Positions 6,294 through 14,898 of a DNA stretch of 14,969 nucleotides are shown one piece after another. A program made the translations under genes and the position numbers. Origin of the DNA: Deltaproteobacteria bacterium (GTDB taxonomy: Bacteria > Desulfobacterota > Desulfobacteria > Desulfobacterales > C00003060); the NCBI GenBank assembly GCA_003647435.1, contig QMMV01000012.1, positions 1-14,969 of the forward strand, read 5' to 3'. Position 1 is the stretch's first letter; each line of letters starts with the position of its first letter. The notes under the pieces were generated by a model that was given only the letters and a program-made list of their open reading frames with translations, had not been told where the DNA came from and did no database searches.

Positions 6294-9026
6294 TCATTTC
6301 TGCTTTCTCCTCATCAGCCGGTGTAATTCCTCGCTCAGCTCCCCGATTTTATAGGGTTTGGCAACGACTCCCCGGAAACCGTATTTTTTAAAGTCAGACA
6401 TTATTGGGTCATTCGAATAGCCGCTGGAAACAATCGCTTTAACTCCAGGATCTATCTCAAGGAGTTTCTGAATGGCATCTTTGCCTCCCATTCCCCCGGG
6501 AACGGTTAAATCCAGGATTACCGCATCAAAAGGCTCGGCAGATTCTTTCGCCTTTTTGTAAAACTCGACCGCTTCAGCCCCCTCTTTGGCAAACTCAACC
6601 TTATAGCCTATCATTTTAAGCATTTCACCGACAACTTCTCGTACTGCTTCTTCATCATCCATCAGCAGAACCTTTCCCTTGCCTACAAAAAGCTCTTTCG
6701 CCTTCTCCTTCTGTTTCAAAGGTTCTTTTTCAGAAGCGGGAAGGTAGATATAGAAACTTGTTCCTACACCTAACTCGGACTCTACACTGATGTATCCATT
6801 GTGCCCCCGAATTATGGAATAAGCTGTGGTGAGCCCCAAACCGCTCCCTTTCTGCTTGGTGGTAAAGTAAGGGTCAAATATCTGGGGGAGATACTTTTCA
6901 GCTATGCCGGTCCCTTCATCCTTAACGGTTATCTTTACATATTTTCCAGCCGTCACGGGAAGGTTGTGTTCTGCTCCTATAGATATATTCTCAGCTTTCA
7001 CCTTGATTATCCCGCCTTCCGGCATAGCCTGGTCAGCATTGATAATCAGGTTGTTGAATACCTGGGTCATCTGCCCTTTATCCACTTCGACCGGCCAGAG
7101 ATCATCGGGTAAGGAAAAATCACACCTCACATTAGAGCCCCTGAGGACAAAACTGGCTGAATCTTTGATCAATTCCGAAATAAAGGCTGCTTTTTTAACC
7201 GGCTCTCCCCCAGTGGCAAAGGTAAGCAGTTGCTGAGTTAAATCCTTTGCACAAAGAGATGCCTTTTCTGCCTCTTCTAAGCTTTTAAAAAGCTTGTCAT
7301 CCGCGCTTGCATACATCTTTGCCATACTAATGTTACCCAAAATTGCCATTAGAAGGTTATTGAAATCGTGGGCAATTCCGCCGGCCAGAAGACCGATTGA
7401 TTCAAGCTTCTCAACTCTCTGAAATTCTTTTTCCATTTCCCTCTGCTTCGTAATATCACGAAAGACCAGAACTACGCCGATAATTTTACCTTCCCTATCG
7501 AGGATGGGGGCTCCGCTGTCAGCAAGGACTCGTTCAGTGCCATCTCTGGATATAAGCACCGTGTGGTTTGCCAGACCAACAATCCCTCCGGTTTGGATGA
7601 CTTTATCTACCGGATTCCCACACCGCTGGCGTGTCTCTTCATTAATAATATGAAAAACCTCGGTAAGAGGTTTTCCAATGGCTTCTTCTTCTTTCCAGCC
7701 GGTAAGGTCTTGAGCTATTTTATTCATTAGGATTATAGCTCCCGCGGCATCAGTACAGATTACCCCGTCACCAATGCTTCGCAAGGTTACCGAAAGACGC
7801 TCTTTCTCTTCAGCCAGGATCGCCTCCGCTTCTTTCCTCCAGCTGATATCAGAAATAGTCACGATAAGATTTTCCAGCGGCTTTGAAGTGTCAAAAGAAC
7901 TTGCCTTAAGGTGTGCATCAAAGACTGACCCGTCCTTCCGTTTCATCTTTGCATCAACCTGTGCTGGTTTCCCCTGAGAAATATATTCTTTAAACACCTT
8001 CTGAATCCGTCGGTATTCTTCCCCGGAAGCACAGAGCAGACTTACACTTCTCCCCGCATAATCACTCTGTTTTGCTCCAAAGAGGGTGAAAAAGGTTGAG
8101 TTTCCCCAGATAAGGATACCCTCCGCAAACATTCCGATTCCCACAGGAGAAGCAGAAAGGATGTTATCCAAGAGTTCTTTATTCTCTTTAAGCATCTTCT
8201 CCTGCCGAATCTTTTCGGTTTCATCCCGGGCAACAACAAAGATAATATCTTTTCCCTTTTCATGAATTTTATTCGCCGTTAAATGAATGTTTAACAGATT
8301 CCCATCCTTACGCTGCCATATTCGACCTTCTAGTCTAATTCCTCCTGATTTCAGTACTTGTTCAATCCAGGCATCAATACCTTCTTTATCGTGGTAAATA
8401 AAATCATAAATTGTCAACTGGGATATTTCATCTGCTTTACAACCAACAAGCTTCAAAAACGCTGGGTTTGCCTCCAATACTCGCTTTGTGCCCGGGTCAA
8501 ACAAATAAATGGCATCTACTGAATTCTGAATCAGCATCTGATAGCGCTGCTCTTTTTCTCGTAATAATTCTCTCATTCGCTTGAGCTCGGTTATATCTAT
8601 GAAGTTTCCCAGCGCAGCCGGCCTTCCTTGGTACTGGATGGGGGTAACAGTCTCCACAATCCACTTCATTTCCCCGCTTCTGGCAGAAACCCCGAATTCA
8701 TAGGGAAATTGGCGCTCTTTCTTCAGCATCTTTACCGCATTCTCCCTGACCATCTCCCGGTGCTCAGGAACAACCAGCCTCAAAGGGTCCGTACCTACCA
8801 ATTCGTCTTCACTGTATCCCGTAATTTTCTGGAAATTTGGACTTACGAGTTTTAATTTGCCATCCTGCACAATATAGATGCCAATTGGGGAGGTAAGGAT
8901 CAAAATTTTGGAAAATTCATCCGCCCAGCCGGTTTCGGCTACTGACCGTTCCAGCTCAGCGATCCGCTGGCGGGTCTTCGCCAATTCATTTATCAGCTCC
9001 TTTTTGGTTTTTTCCTCATCCTTCAT
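6294..9026 (-). CDS. Multi-PAS hybrid sensor histidine kinase with receiver domain
   Basis: A 910-residue soluble hybrid kinase with no membrane segment. An N-terminal helix with coiled-coil character (1-35) is followed by four PAS domains at about 36-148, 159-273, 284-396 and 408-528. The linker segments end in the usual D.T/DIT motifs (for example NFIDITELK, VFRDITKQ). The HisKA H-box LLAGGIAHDFNNLL (546-559) has phosphoacceptor H553 and is of the HDFNN, NtrB-like type. The ATPase domain has N663 in NNLIINADQAM, G1 DEGTGIA (703-709) and G2 GSGLGL (727-732). The C-terminal receiver (784-908) has acidic pair D790/D791, phosphoacceptor D839 in VILDLTVPGG and K890 in VVAKPY. The receiver should take phosphate from H553 and pass it on or act as a phosphate sink; no partner phosphotransfer protein or regulator is nearby. 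CGGAGGG, 4 bases upstream of the ATG at 9026, supports the start. Its signal is unknown. Confidence 0.92.
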   Translation of the reverse strand: MKDEEKTKKELINELAKTRQRIAELERSVAETGWADEFSKILILTSPIGIYIVQDGKLKLVSPNFQKITGYSEDELVGTDPLRLVVPEHREMVRENAVKMLKKERQFPYEFGVSARSGEMKWIVETVTPIQYQGRPAALGNFIDITELKRMRELLREKEQRYQMLIQNSVDAIYLFDPGTKRVLEANPAFLKLVGCKADEISQLTIYDFIYHDKEGIDAWIEQVLKSGGIRLEGRIWQRKDGNLLNIHLTANKIHEKGKDIIFVVARDETEKIRQEKMLKENKELLDNILSASPVGIGMFAEGILIWGNSTFFTLFGAKQSDYAGRSVSLLCASGEEYRRIQKVFKEYISQGKPAQVDAKMKRKDGSVFDAHLKASSFDTSKPLENLIVTISDISWRKEAEAILAEEKERLSVTLRSIGDGVICTDAAGAIILMNKIAQDLTGWKEEEAIGKPLTEVFHIINEETRQRCGNPVDKVIQTGGIVGLANHTVLISRDGTERVLADSGAPILDREGKIIGVVLVFRDITKQREMEKEFQRVEKLESIGLLAGGIAHDFNNLLMAILGNISMAKMYASADDKLFKSLEEAEKASLCAKDLTQQLLTFATGGEPVKKAAFISELIKDSASFVLRGSNVRCDFSLPDDLWPVEVDKGQMTQVFNNLIINADQAMPEGGIIKVKAENISIGAEHNLPVTAGKYVKITVKDEGTGIAEKYLPQIFDPYFTTKQKGSGLGLTTAYSIIRGHNGYISVESELGVGTSFYIYLPASEKEPLKQKEKAKELFVGKGKVLLMDDEEAVREVVGEMLKMIGYKVEFAKEGAEAVEFYKKAKESAEPFDAVILDLTVPGGMGGKDAIQKLLEIDPGVKAIVSSGYSNDPIMSDFKKYGFRGVVAKPYKIGELSEELHRLMRRKQK

Positions 9027-9140
9027 AACGCCCTCCGGAGATAGTGCAAGCAGGGATTTAATTCCAGACGAATAATTTTTTCGAAAAGCTCATACCACAA
9101 CTTACCGGTTAAAACCAACCCAAATATCAATTAGGGAGCG

Positions 9141-9194
9141 TGTATCAGTTTAGATTTTTGAAAATGTCTGTTTTTTGAAAAGGCTAAAGTGATA
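9141..9194. mobile_element. 54-bp transposon scar: fused insertion-sequence ends
   Basis: The scar begins with TGTATCAGTTTAGATTT, whose bases 9142-9157 are the exact reverse complement of 127-142. It continues into a 30-base stretch (9165-9194) that matches 93-122 at 27 of 30 positions. It thus has an outward-facing TATCAGTTTAG at its left and CTAAAGTGATA at its right (10 of 11 as an inverted repeat), with no transposase between. This is what an insertion sequence would leave if its interior were deleted. It lies 26 bases downstream of the holA stop. Confidence 0.5.
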
Positions 9195-9220
9195 ATATCT
9201 ATTATTGTGAAGGGTCGCTT

Positions 9221-10603
9221 TCAGTTGCGGGAAAGCTTGGAAGTGCCGCATATCTCCAATATCGCATGGTCAAGAACAATCCTTGCATCATGGCGCGTTG
9301 TTTTGAGGCGGATATCTGCATCGAGCAGTATCTTCATGGCTTTGGCAAGCTCCTCGAATGTATAGTTATCCGCTTGCTGAAGTGTCTTGTAGATTACAAA
9401 AGGGTGGGCGTTTCCGGGGAAAAGTTCTGTTTCGTGTTTTTGAAGCTCCGGCAGAATTATCTTCTGGAAAGCGCCGTAGCTCAGGCCTCGCTTCCAGCCA
9501 ATGCCCTGGCTGCAGCGAATGAAATCCCTGGCCAGAATTAGTTTTCGTACCTGGTTGATGATAGTTGCAAGTATCTGAAGCGGATAAAAGTTGGCCTTTA
9601 AAAGCCTCCCAATAAGAAACAGCGCCTTTTGGGTCGCTCTTTCCCCTATTGCGTTGCTCACTTCGTAAATAGGATCCTCTTTGGTCATGTCCAGGGCCTG
9701 TTCAATATCTTCGAGCTCGATTCGCTTTTGATCTCCGACAAAGGTGATCAGTTTTTCTAACTCATTATTGAAGTTGCGAAGGCCGCTGCCGGTCTTTTCA
9801 TACAAGACCTCAAACCCGCCAGGGGCGATCGTCTTGCCGGCAGTTTTCAACGCCTCTCTCATCTGAGCTTTTAGTACCTCTTTTTGCTGACGTCTGCCCG
9901 CTGTCTTACCCCCCTCACCAACAGAGCAGTCGATGACTACCCCTTTTGCCTTGATTGTCCTGTACAGCTTCCGGCGCTTGTCAACGAAGTCAGTGGTGAG
10001 AATAAGATGGTTTGTCTCGGGAAATCCGGCTTCAATAGCCTCGGTTAACACATCTGCATCATCCTGATAAGTCGGTGCGGTCATGTTTTCCCGCAGGCAA
10101 TAATCAGCAACCTCGTTCAACCATGGGCCTAAGTGCTTTTCGCCGATATCGAACGTATTGCGTAAAAGCGAGGCAATGTCTCCGTCGCCGGCGTCGTTCA
10201 GGGGCAAACGGGCCATACTCAAGACCTGGAGAAAATAGACCGCAGAACCCATTAGGTCTTCTTTTTCAAACGCTTCTTCTGCCTTACCCAGCAGGTCATC
10301 GACATTGGCCTCTGATGAAAAGATATTTGTGCCATGCACCGCAATCGCTTTCCTGCCGGCAAATATTGGGAAAGTGTTCAAACGTTCAACCAGGTCATAA
10401 ATATTAACCACTGCCCCATCGAGCGCCTCATAGTTCAGGGCCTGTTCCGCTACCGGCACCAGAGCATTAAGCAGACGCTTGAAAGCAGCCTCCAAGAGAA
10501 ACTCATTTCCATACAGGAGATAAACCGGCGCAACTTTACCTGTTTTGATATTATCTAACAATCCGGACAGATCTTTATAGCTAATGTCGCTTCTCATTGT
10601 CAT
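9221..10603 (-). CDS. holA: DNA polymerase III delta subunit
   Basis: The clamp-loader subunit that opens the beta clamp. The N-terminal VAPVYLLYGNEFLLEAAFKRL (24-44) matches the family start, and the FNNELEKLITF segment (278-288) followed by DPIYEVSNAIG (310-320) and the PLQILATIINQVRKLILARD stretch (341-360) are the domain II-III signatures. At 460 residues it is well above the typical 330-350. The excess lies mainly between about 97 and 192, a mixed helical segment (SEANVDDLLGKAEEAFEKED onward) that I cannot match to anything. The frame is open throughout, so this looks like an insertion and not a fusion by error. The start is either ATG 10603 or the third-codon ATG at 10597; neither has a strong Shine-Dalgarno. 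It is last in the leftward ileS-lspA-lgt-holA series, 122 bases after lgt. Confidence 0.88.
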   Translation of the reverse strand: MTMRSDISYKDLSGLLDNIKTGKVAPVYLLYGNEFLLEAAFKRLLNALVPVAEQALNYEALDGAVVNIYDLVERLNTFPIFAGRKAIAVHGTNIFSSEANVDDLLGKAEEAFEKEDLMGSAVYFLQVLSMARLPLNDAGDGDIASLLRNTFDIGEKHLGPWLNEVADYCLRENMTAPTYQDDADVLTEAIEAGFPETNHLILTTDFVDKRRKLYRTIKAKGVVIDCSVGEGGKTAGRRQQKEVLKAQMREALKTAGKTIAPGGFEVLYEKTGSGLRNFNNELEKLITFVGDQKRIELEDIEQALDMTKEDPIYEVSNAIGERATQKALFLIGRLLKANFYPLQILATIINQVRKLILARDFIRCSQGIGWKRGLSYGAFQKIILPELQKHETELFPGNAHPFVIYKTLQQADNYTFEELAKAMKILLDADIRLKTTRHDARIVLDHAILEICGTSKLSRN

Positions 10604-10648
10604 CCGTGTGTAATGCCTGGCGTTGGCTGAATTCGAGTCGGAGCCTAC

Positions 10649-10677
10649 CCCTGGATTCCCCCTCCACGGGAATGACG
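10649..10677. repeat. Short dispersed palindromic repeat (GGATTCCC...GGGAATGACG type)
   Basis: ATTCCC (10655-10660) and GGGAAT (10668-10673) form a 6-bp stem around CCTCCAC, flanked by CTGG and GACG. The form CTGGATTCCC...GGGAATGACG is familiar as a high-copy intergenic repeat in many proteobacterial genomes; only one copy lies here. It sits between the lgt stop and the holA start and could form a hairpin in that transcript. Confidence 0.5.
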
Positions 10678-10725
10678 AAACGGGGCGGAAATGGCGAAAC
10701 CAGATAAATTCGATTCTTTACGACT

Positions 10726-11487
10726 TCATTGCTTTCGCCTCTTCAAAACAATCAACATCACTATCGCCACAGCCGCCATGATCGATCCGAGGAGCTGAGA
10801 AGTTGAAATTGCGCCTCCAAAGAACATCCCGCGCGGATCTCCGCGGAAGATCTCTATAATCGACCGTGTAACGGCATAAAGAAGAACATAGCTCCAGAAG
10901 AGCTGACCATCAAACGACTTGATGCGTCTGAGCCCCACAAGAAGGGCAAATATCAAGAGTCCGTTGAGAGAGGAATAAAGTTGGGTGGGATGAAGTGGTA
11001 TCCCTCTTGGCGCCAGAGACTCGGGATCCGTAAACACGACAGCCCATGGCAGGTTACTCGGCTTTCCATAACAGCATCCTGCACAGAAACAGCCGATGCG
11101 GCCTACAAACTGTCCAAAGGCAATAGAGGGAGCTAAAATGTCTGCCGTCTTCAGGAATGAAAGTTTTTTACTCCTGATATACCACCACGCAGCGATGAAG
11201 GCACCAATGAAGCCTCCATAAAATACAAGCCCCCCGTGCCATATGCGTACAATCTCGACAGGATCTTGCTCAAAAGTCGGCCAGTTAACAACTACGTACA
11301 AGATTCTTGAGCCAGCTATTGCAGCGACAAGAACATAGAAAAATAGATCAAGTATCTTCTCCGGATCTTCCCCAACTCTTCCGGCTTCACGCAGAGCAAG
11401 GCCCATGGCTGAAAGAAAGGCCATGGCTACAAACACGCCGTAACTGTGTAAAGCAAAGGGACCTATGTGAAAAAGAATAGGATGCAT
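10726..11487 (-). CDS. lgt: Prolipoprotein diacylglyceryl transferase
   Basis: Inner-membrane enzyme that moves a diacylglyceryl group from phosphatidylglycerol to the lipobox cysteine of prolipoproteins, the first maturation step. At 253 residues with about seven hydrophobic segments it has normal length. Motifs in order are HSYG (14-17), WHGGLVFYGGF (83-93), the Lgt signature GRIGCFCAGCCYG (129-141) with essential R130, HPTQLYSS (166-173), and RSIIEIFRGDPRG (208-220) with R215, expected to be the second essential arginine. The cysteine cluster CFCAGCCYG is common in the family. The start at 11487 lies 19 bases after the lspA stop without a strong Shine-Dalgarno, so translation is probably coupled. 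Having lgt beside lspA puts the two sequential lipoprotein-processing enzymes in one transcript. Confidence 0.96.
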   Translation of the reverse strand: MHPILFHIGPFALHSYGVFVAMAFLSAMGLALREAGRVGEDPEKILDLFFYVLVAAIAGSRILYVVVNWPTFEQDPVEIVRIWHGGLVFYGGFIGAFIAAWWYIRSKKLSFLKTADILAPSIAFGQFVGRIGCFCAGCCYGKPSNLPWAVVFTDPESLAPRGIPLHPTQLYSSLNGLLIFALLVGLRRIKSFDGQLFWSYVLLYAVTRSIIEIFRGDPRGMFFGGAISTSQLLGSIMAAVAIVMLIVLKRRKQ

Positions 11488-11506
11488 GGCAAAAGGTTTT
11501 ACGAGG

Positions 11507-11983
11507 TTATATTTTTTTCATCACAAGATGATACAACAATATCACTGTCCCGATTGAAATGGCGCTGTCTGCCACATTGAAAGCAGGCCAGTGTAAAGGG
11601 CCGACGTGAAAGTCAAGAAAGTCTATTACCTCCCTGAAGCGAAGCCGGTCAATGAGGTTACCTGACGCCCCGCCAAAGATCATGGCAAGAGCGGCAGCCA
11701 CCCAGGGCTTGCCTGCCCCCATTTTTTTATAAAGGTAAAAAATCACGCACAAGACCAAAACGGAGATTCCCAAAAAAAACAGCGTAAGATGGTCTTCGTT
11801 AAGGCCTGATAGAAATCCGAAGGCACCGCCTCTGTTTCGAACATGGACGAGGGAAAAGAAACCTGGAATGACATTTCGCACTTCACCTTCGGGAAATGTA
11901 TGTTCGACGATCACCTTGGTTAGCTGATCAACCAGCAGTGTCGCCCCTGCAAAAAAGATCATTTTATTATATCTGTTTTTCAA
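11507..11983 (-). CDS. lspA: Lipoprotein signal peptidase (signal peptidase II), TTG start
   Basis: Inner-membrane aspartyl protease that removes the signal peptide after Lgt has lipidated the cysteine. From TTG 11983 it has 158 residues beginning (M)KNRYNKMIFFAGATLLVDQL, which matches the usual LspA opening; DQLTK starts at residue 19. Further motifs are NRGGAFGFL (50-58), GNLIDRLRF (108-116), VIDFLDF with catalytic D121, and FNVADSAISIG with catalytic D139. There are four hydrophobic segments. An upstream ATG at 12022 would add 13 residues that do not look like LspA and lie wholly in ileS. The ATG at 11962 would drop the conserved KNRY opening. The TTG overlaps the ileS TGA as TTGA, a standard coupling arrangement, so I chose it. 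Confidence 0.9.
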   Translation of the reverse strand: MKNRYNKMIFFAGATLLVDQLTKVIVEHTFPEGEVRNVIPGFFSLVHVRNRGGAFGFLSGLNEDHLTLFFLGISVLVLCVIFYLYKKMGAGKPWVAAALAMIFGGASGNLIDRLRFREVIDFLDFHVGPLHWPAFNVADSAISIGTVILLYHLVMKKI

Positions 11984-14790
11984 ATCGCCGAACCAGCAAT
12001 ATCCCTGAGAACCTGCACACAACGGGAGCAGATGGTCGGGTGAGTCTTATCTTCCCCTACAGAAGTGCTATACATCCAGCAGCGCTCACATTTTTTCCCC
12101 GGCGCATGGTCGACAAGTACCGAGACACCCGGGATTTTATCACTATGGTAAGCCTCTTTGAGCGTGCCAGGCGGTACAATCGACACTGCAGAGACAATAA
12201 AGACCGTGCGCAATTCATCAACTGTGACGCTCATCGTATCAAGAAATCCTTCCGGAAGGCTCACTGTAACTGCCGCATCGAGAGAGTGACCGATGATTTT
12301 CTCGTTTCTGGCTTTTTCAAGGACCTTACTAACCTCTCCCCTTAAGGTCAGGATAGATTCCCACCTTTCGGCGAGTTTTTCATCCAGAAAGTTGTCATTC
12401 ACCTCCGGCAATTGAGTCAGATGTACGCTTCTGATTCTCTCCTTTTGCTCAGGCATATTCGCCCATATCTCCTCGGCAGTAAACACAACAATGGGAGCCA
12501 TAAGGCGTGTTACGGTATCAAGTATCCTGTATAGCGCCGACTGGGCAGAGAGTCTTTCACGCGATCTTGGATGTGAGGTATAAAGTCTGTCTTTCAAGAC
12601 ATCCAGATAAAAAGCGCTTAGATCCAGCGTACAATAATTGTAGAGCCTGTGATAGACCGTGTGAAACTCAAAGGCATCATAGGCAGCACGAACCTGCTTT
12701 ACCAGGTTCTGAAGACGGTGAAGCGCGAACCTGTCAAGTGACAGCATATCTGTATATCCGACCATATCTGCCTCGGGATCAAAATCGTTTAGGTTTCCGA
12801 GGATGAACCTGCTTGTATTACGAATCCGCCGATAGGCATCTGTAAGTTGTTTTAAGATTTTGTCAGAGATCCTGATATCATCATGATAATCTGCAGCCGC
12901 AACCCACAATCTGAGTATCTCGGCACCGTACCGGTTAATTATTTCACCGGGCGCAATGACATTCCCCTTTGACTTGGACATCTTTTCTCCCTTGCCGTCG
13001 ACAACAAATCCGTGGGTGAGCACACTCCGGTAAGGGGGCCTGTTACGGGTACCCACCGCAGTCAGCAGGGCACTGTGAAACCATCCCCTGTGCTGATCAC
13101 TCCCCTCTAAATACATGTCTGCCGGCCACCTGAGATAGCTCCTGCTTTCAAGGACGGCCGCATGGCTCACCCCGGAATCAAACCAGACATCGAGGATGTC
13201 CATTTCCTTCTCAAATTCCTTCCCGTTACATTCAGGGCACCTTGTCCCCTGTGGCAACAACATAGAACTGTTCGCATCAAACCAGATATCTGCGCCATGC
13301 TGCTCAAAAAGTCCGGCTACATGGTCAATGATCTCCCTGGTGATTAAACAAAAACCACATTTCTTGCAGTAAAAAGCTACTATCGGCACACCCCATGAGC
13401 GCTGACGTGAAATACACCAGTCCGGGCGGTTTTCAACCATTCCGTAAATCCGGTCACGCCCCCAGCTCGGGATCCATTTAACATCATCAATACATCTAAG
13501 GGCGTTTTCTCGAAGATCGGTCTTTTCCATAGATATAAACCATTGTTTGGTGGCCCGGAAGATAACCGGCTCCTTACACCGCCAGCAGTGTGGATAGGTG
13601 TGCTCTATCGTTCCTTTGCCGACAAGCATCTTGCAGTCTTGAAGCTTATCAATAACCGGCATGTTGGCATCAAAGACAAAAAGACCGGAAAAAAATTCCA
13701 CATCGCCTGTAAAACATCCGTCATCATCGACAGGTGAGTAGACATTCAGGTTGTAAGTAAGACCCACCTCATAGTCTTCCCGTCCGTGACCGGGCGCGGT
13801 ATGCACGCAACCGGTTCCAGCCTCCAGGGTTACGTGCGGTGCCAGGATGATTAAAGAGTCGCGCGGATAAAGGGGGTGGCGGCAAACTTTCCGTTCAAGC
13901 GCTTTAGGGTCAATCGGTGCCAGCACCTCATAATCAATAATCCCGCACTCCTTCATGCTTTTTTCAACGAGTTCTTTCGCCAGGATGAAAACCTCATTCC
14001 CTCCAACACCCACTGCCACATACTCAAGCTTAGGATGAAGAGCTACAGCTAAGTTGGCCGGAATAGTCCACGGAGTTGTCGTCCAGATGACCAGGTAGAG
14101 TTTTTTCCCTTTTAGGGCAGGAGACTCGCTGCTTATATCTGAAACAAAAGGAAACTTCACATATATGGAAGGAGATCTGCGCGATTTGTATTCCACTTCT
14201 GCCTCCGCAAGGGCGGTTTTGCACTTGCTACACCAGTAAATAGGCTTTTTACTTTTGAAGAGACTTCCATCAAGAGCGAATTTCCCAAACTCCCTTACAA
14301 TTGTGGCCACGTAGCTGTTCGTCATGGTCAGGTAGGGATTGTCCCATTCGCCCATCACCCCGAGCCTGTTAAACTCTTCCCTCTGGACAATGATATATTT
14401 TTCAGCATATGCCCTGCATTTTTTGCGTATTTCCAACTGCGTCATCTTCTTTTTGTCTTCACCAAGTTCCTGGTCAACCTGATGTTCTATCGGGAGCCCA
14501 TGGCAATCCCACCCTGGTACATAAGGAACATCAAACCCGCTCATCTGACGGGATCGGATTACAATATCCTTTAAAATTTTATTCAAAGCCGTACCGATGT
14601 GGATATGCCCGTTGGCGTACGGAGGTCCGTCATGGAGGATAAATTTGTGTCTCCCCTTCGAACCCTCTCTAAGTTGCTGATAAAGCCCTGTTACCTCCCA
14701 CGATTTGAGAATCTCAGGCTCTCGCCGGGCAAGATTCGCTTTCATTGGAAAAGACGTTTTTGGAAGATTCAATGTCGCTTTGTAGTCCAT
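11980..14790 (-). CDS. ileS: Isoleucyl-tRNA synthetase
   Basis: Class I synthetase that charges tRNA-Ile in the cytoplasm, 936 residues, normal for the bacterial zinc-containing form. The class signature is PPYANGHIHIGTALNK (56-71), where the HIGH motif reads HIGT. The CP1 editing domain (about 180-410) has WTTTPWTIPAN (236-246) and GTGCVHTAPGHGREDY (325-340) with editing aspartate D339. CxxC pairs occur at 187-190, 402-405, 475-478 and 518-521. GEKMSKSKGN (601-610) holds KMSKS at 603-607. The C-terminal zinc finger uses C901, C904, C921 and C924. ATG 14790 is preceded by GGAG at 14797-14800, 6 bases upstream. A TTGACG lies at 14857-14862 upstream, but no good -10 follows, so the promoter is unresolved. 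I see no T-box-like leader. Its stop overlaps the lspA start by 4 bases. Confidence 0.97.
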   Translation of the reverse strand: MDYKATLNLPKTSFPMKANLARREPEILKSWEVTGLYQQLREGSKGRHKFILHDGPPYANGHIHIGTALNKILKDIVIRSRQMSGFDVPYVPGWDCHGLPIEHQVDQELGEDKKKMTQLEIRKKCRAYAEKYIIVQREEFNRLGVMGEWDNPYLTMTNSYVATIVREFGKFALDGSLFKSKKPIYWCSKCKTALAEAEVEYKSRRSPSIYVKFPFVSDISSESPALKGKKLYLVIWTTTPWTIPANLAVALHPKLEYVAVGVGGNEVFILAKELVEKSMKECGIIDYEVLAPIDPKALERKVCRHPLYPRDSLIILAPHVTLEAGTGCVHTAPGHGREDYEVGLTYNLNVYSPVDDDGCFTGDVEFFSGLFVFDANMPVIDKLQDCKMLVGKGTIEHTYPHCWRCKEPVIFRATKQWFISMEKTDLRENALRCIDDVKWIPSWGRDRIYGMVENRPDWCISRQRSWGVPIVAFYCKKCGFCLITREIIDHVAGLFEQHGADIWFDANSSMLLPQGTRCPECNGKEFEKEMDILDVWFDSGVSHAAVLESRSYLRWPADMYLEGSDQHRGWFHSALLTAVGTRNRPPYRSVLTHGFVVDGKGEKMSKSKGNVIAPGEIINRYGAEILRLWVAAADYHDDIRISDKILKQLTDAYRRIRNTSRFILGNLNDFDPEADMVGYTDMLSLDRFALHRLQNLVKQVRAAYDAFEFHTVYHRLYNYCTLDLSAFYLDVLKDRLYTSHPRSRERLSAQSALYRILDTVTRLMAPIVVFTAEEIWANMPEQKERIRSVHLTQLPEVNDNFLDEKLAERWESILTLRGEVSKVLEKARNEKIIGHSLDAAVTVSLPEGFLDTMSVTVDELRTVFIVSAVSIVPPGTLKEAYHSDKIPGVSVLVDHAPGKKCERCWMYSTSVGEDKTHPTICSRCVQVLRDIAGSAI

Positions 14791-14898
14791 GGTATTCTCC
14801 GATGCTGAAAATAAATTTGCGATGTGACAACAATTCAGTTAATCCAGGGAAAGTCACGTCAAAAATATGTTTTTCTTTAGCCGGTTCTTTGAAAATTC

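Noticed and set aside
11896..12345. A 149-residue plus-strand open frame
   Set aside because: It lies antisense to ileS and lspA, which have full family signatures; no ribosome binding site or recognisable domain.
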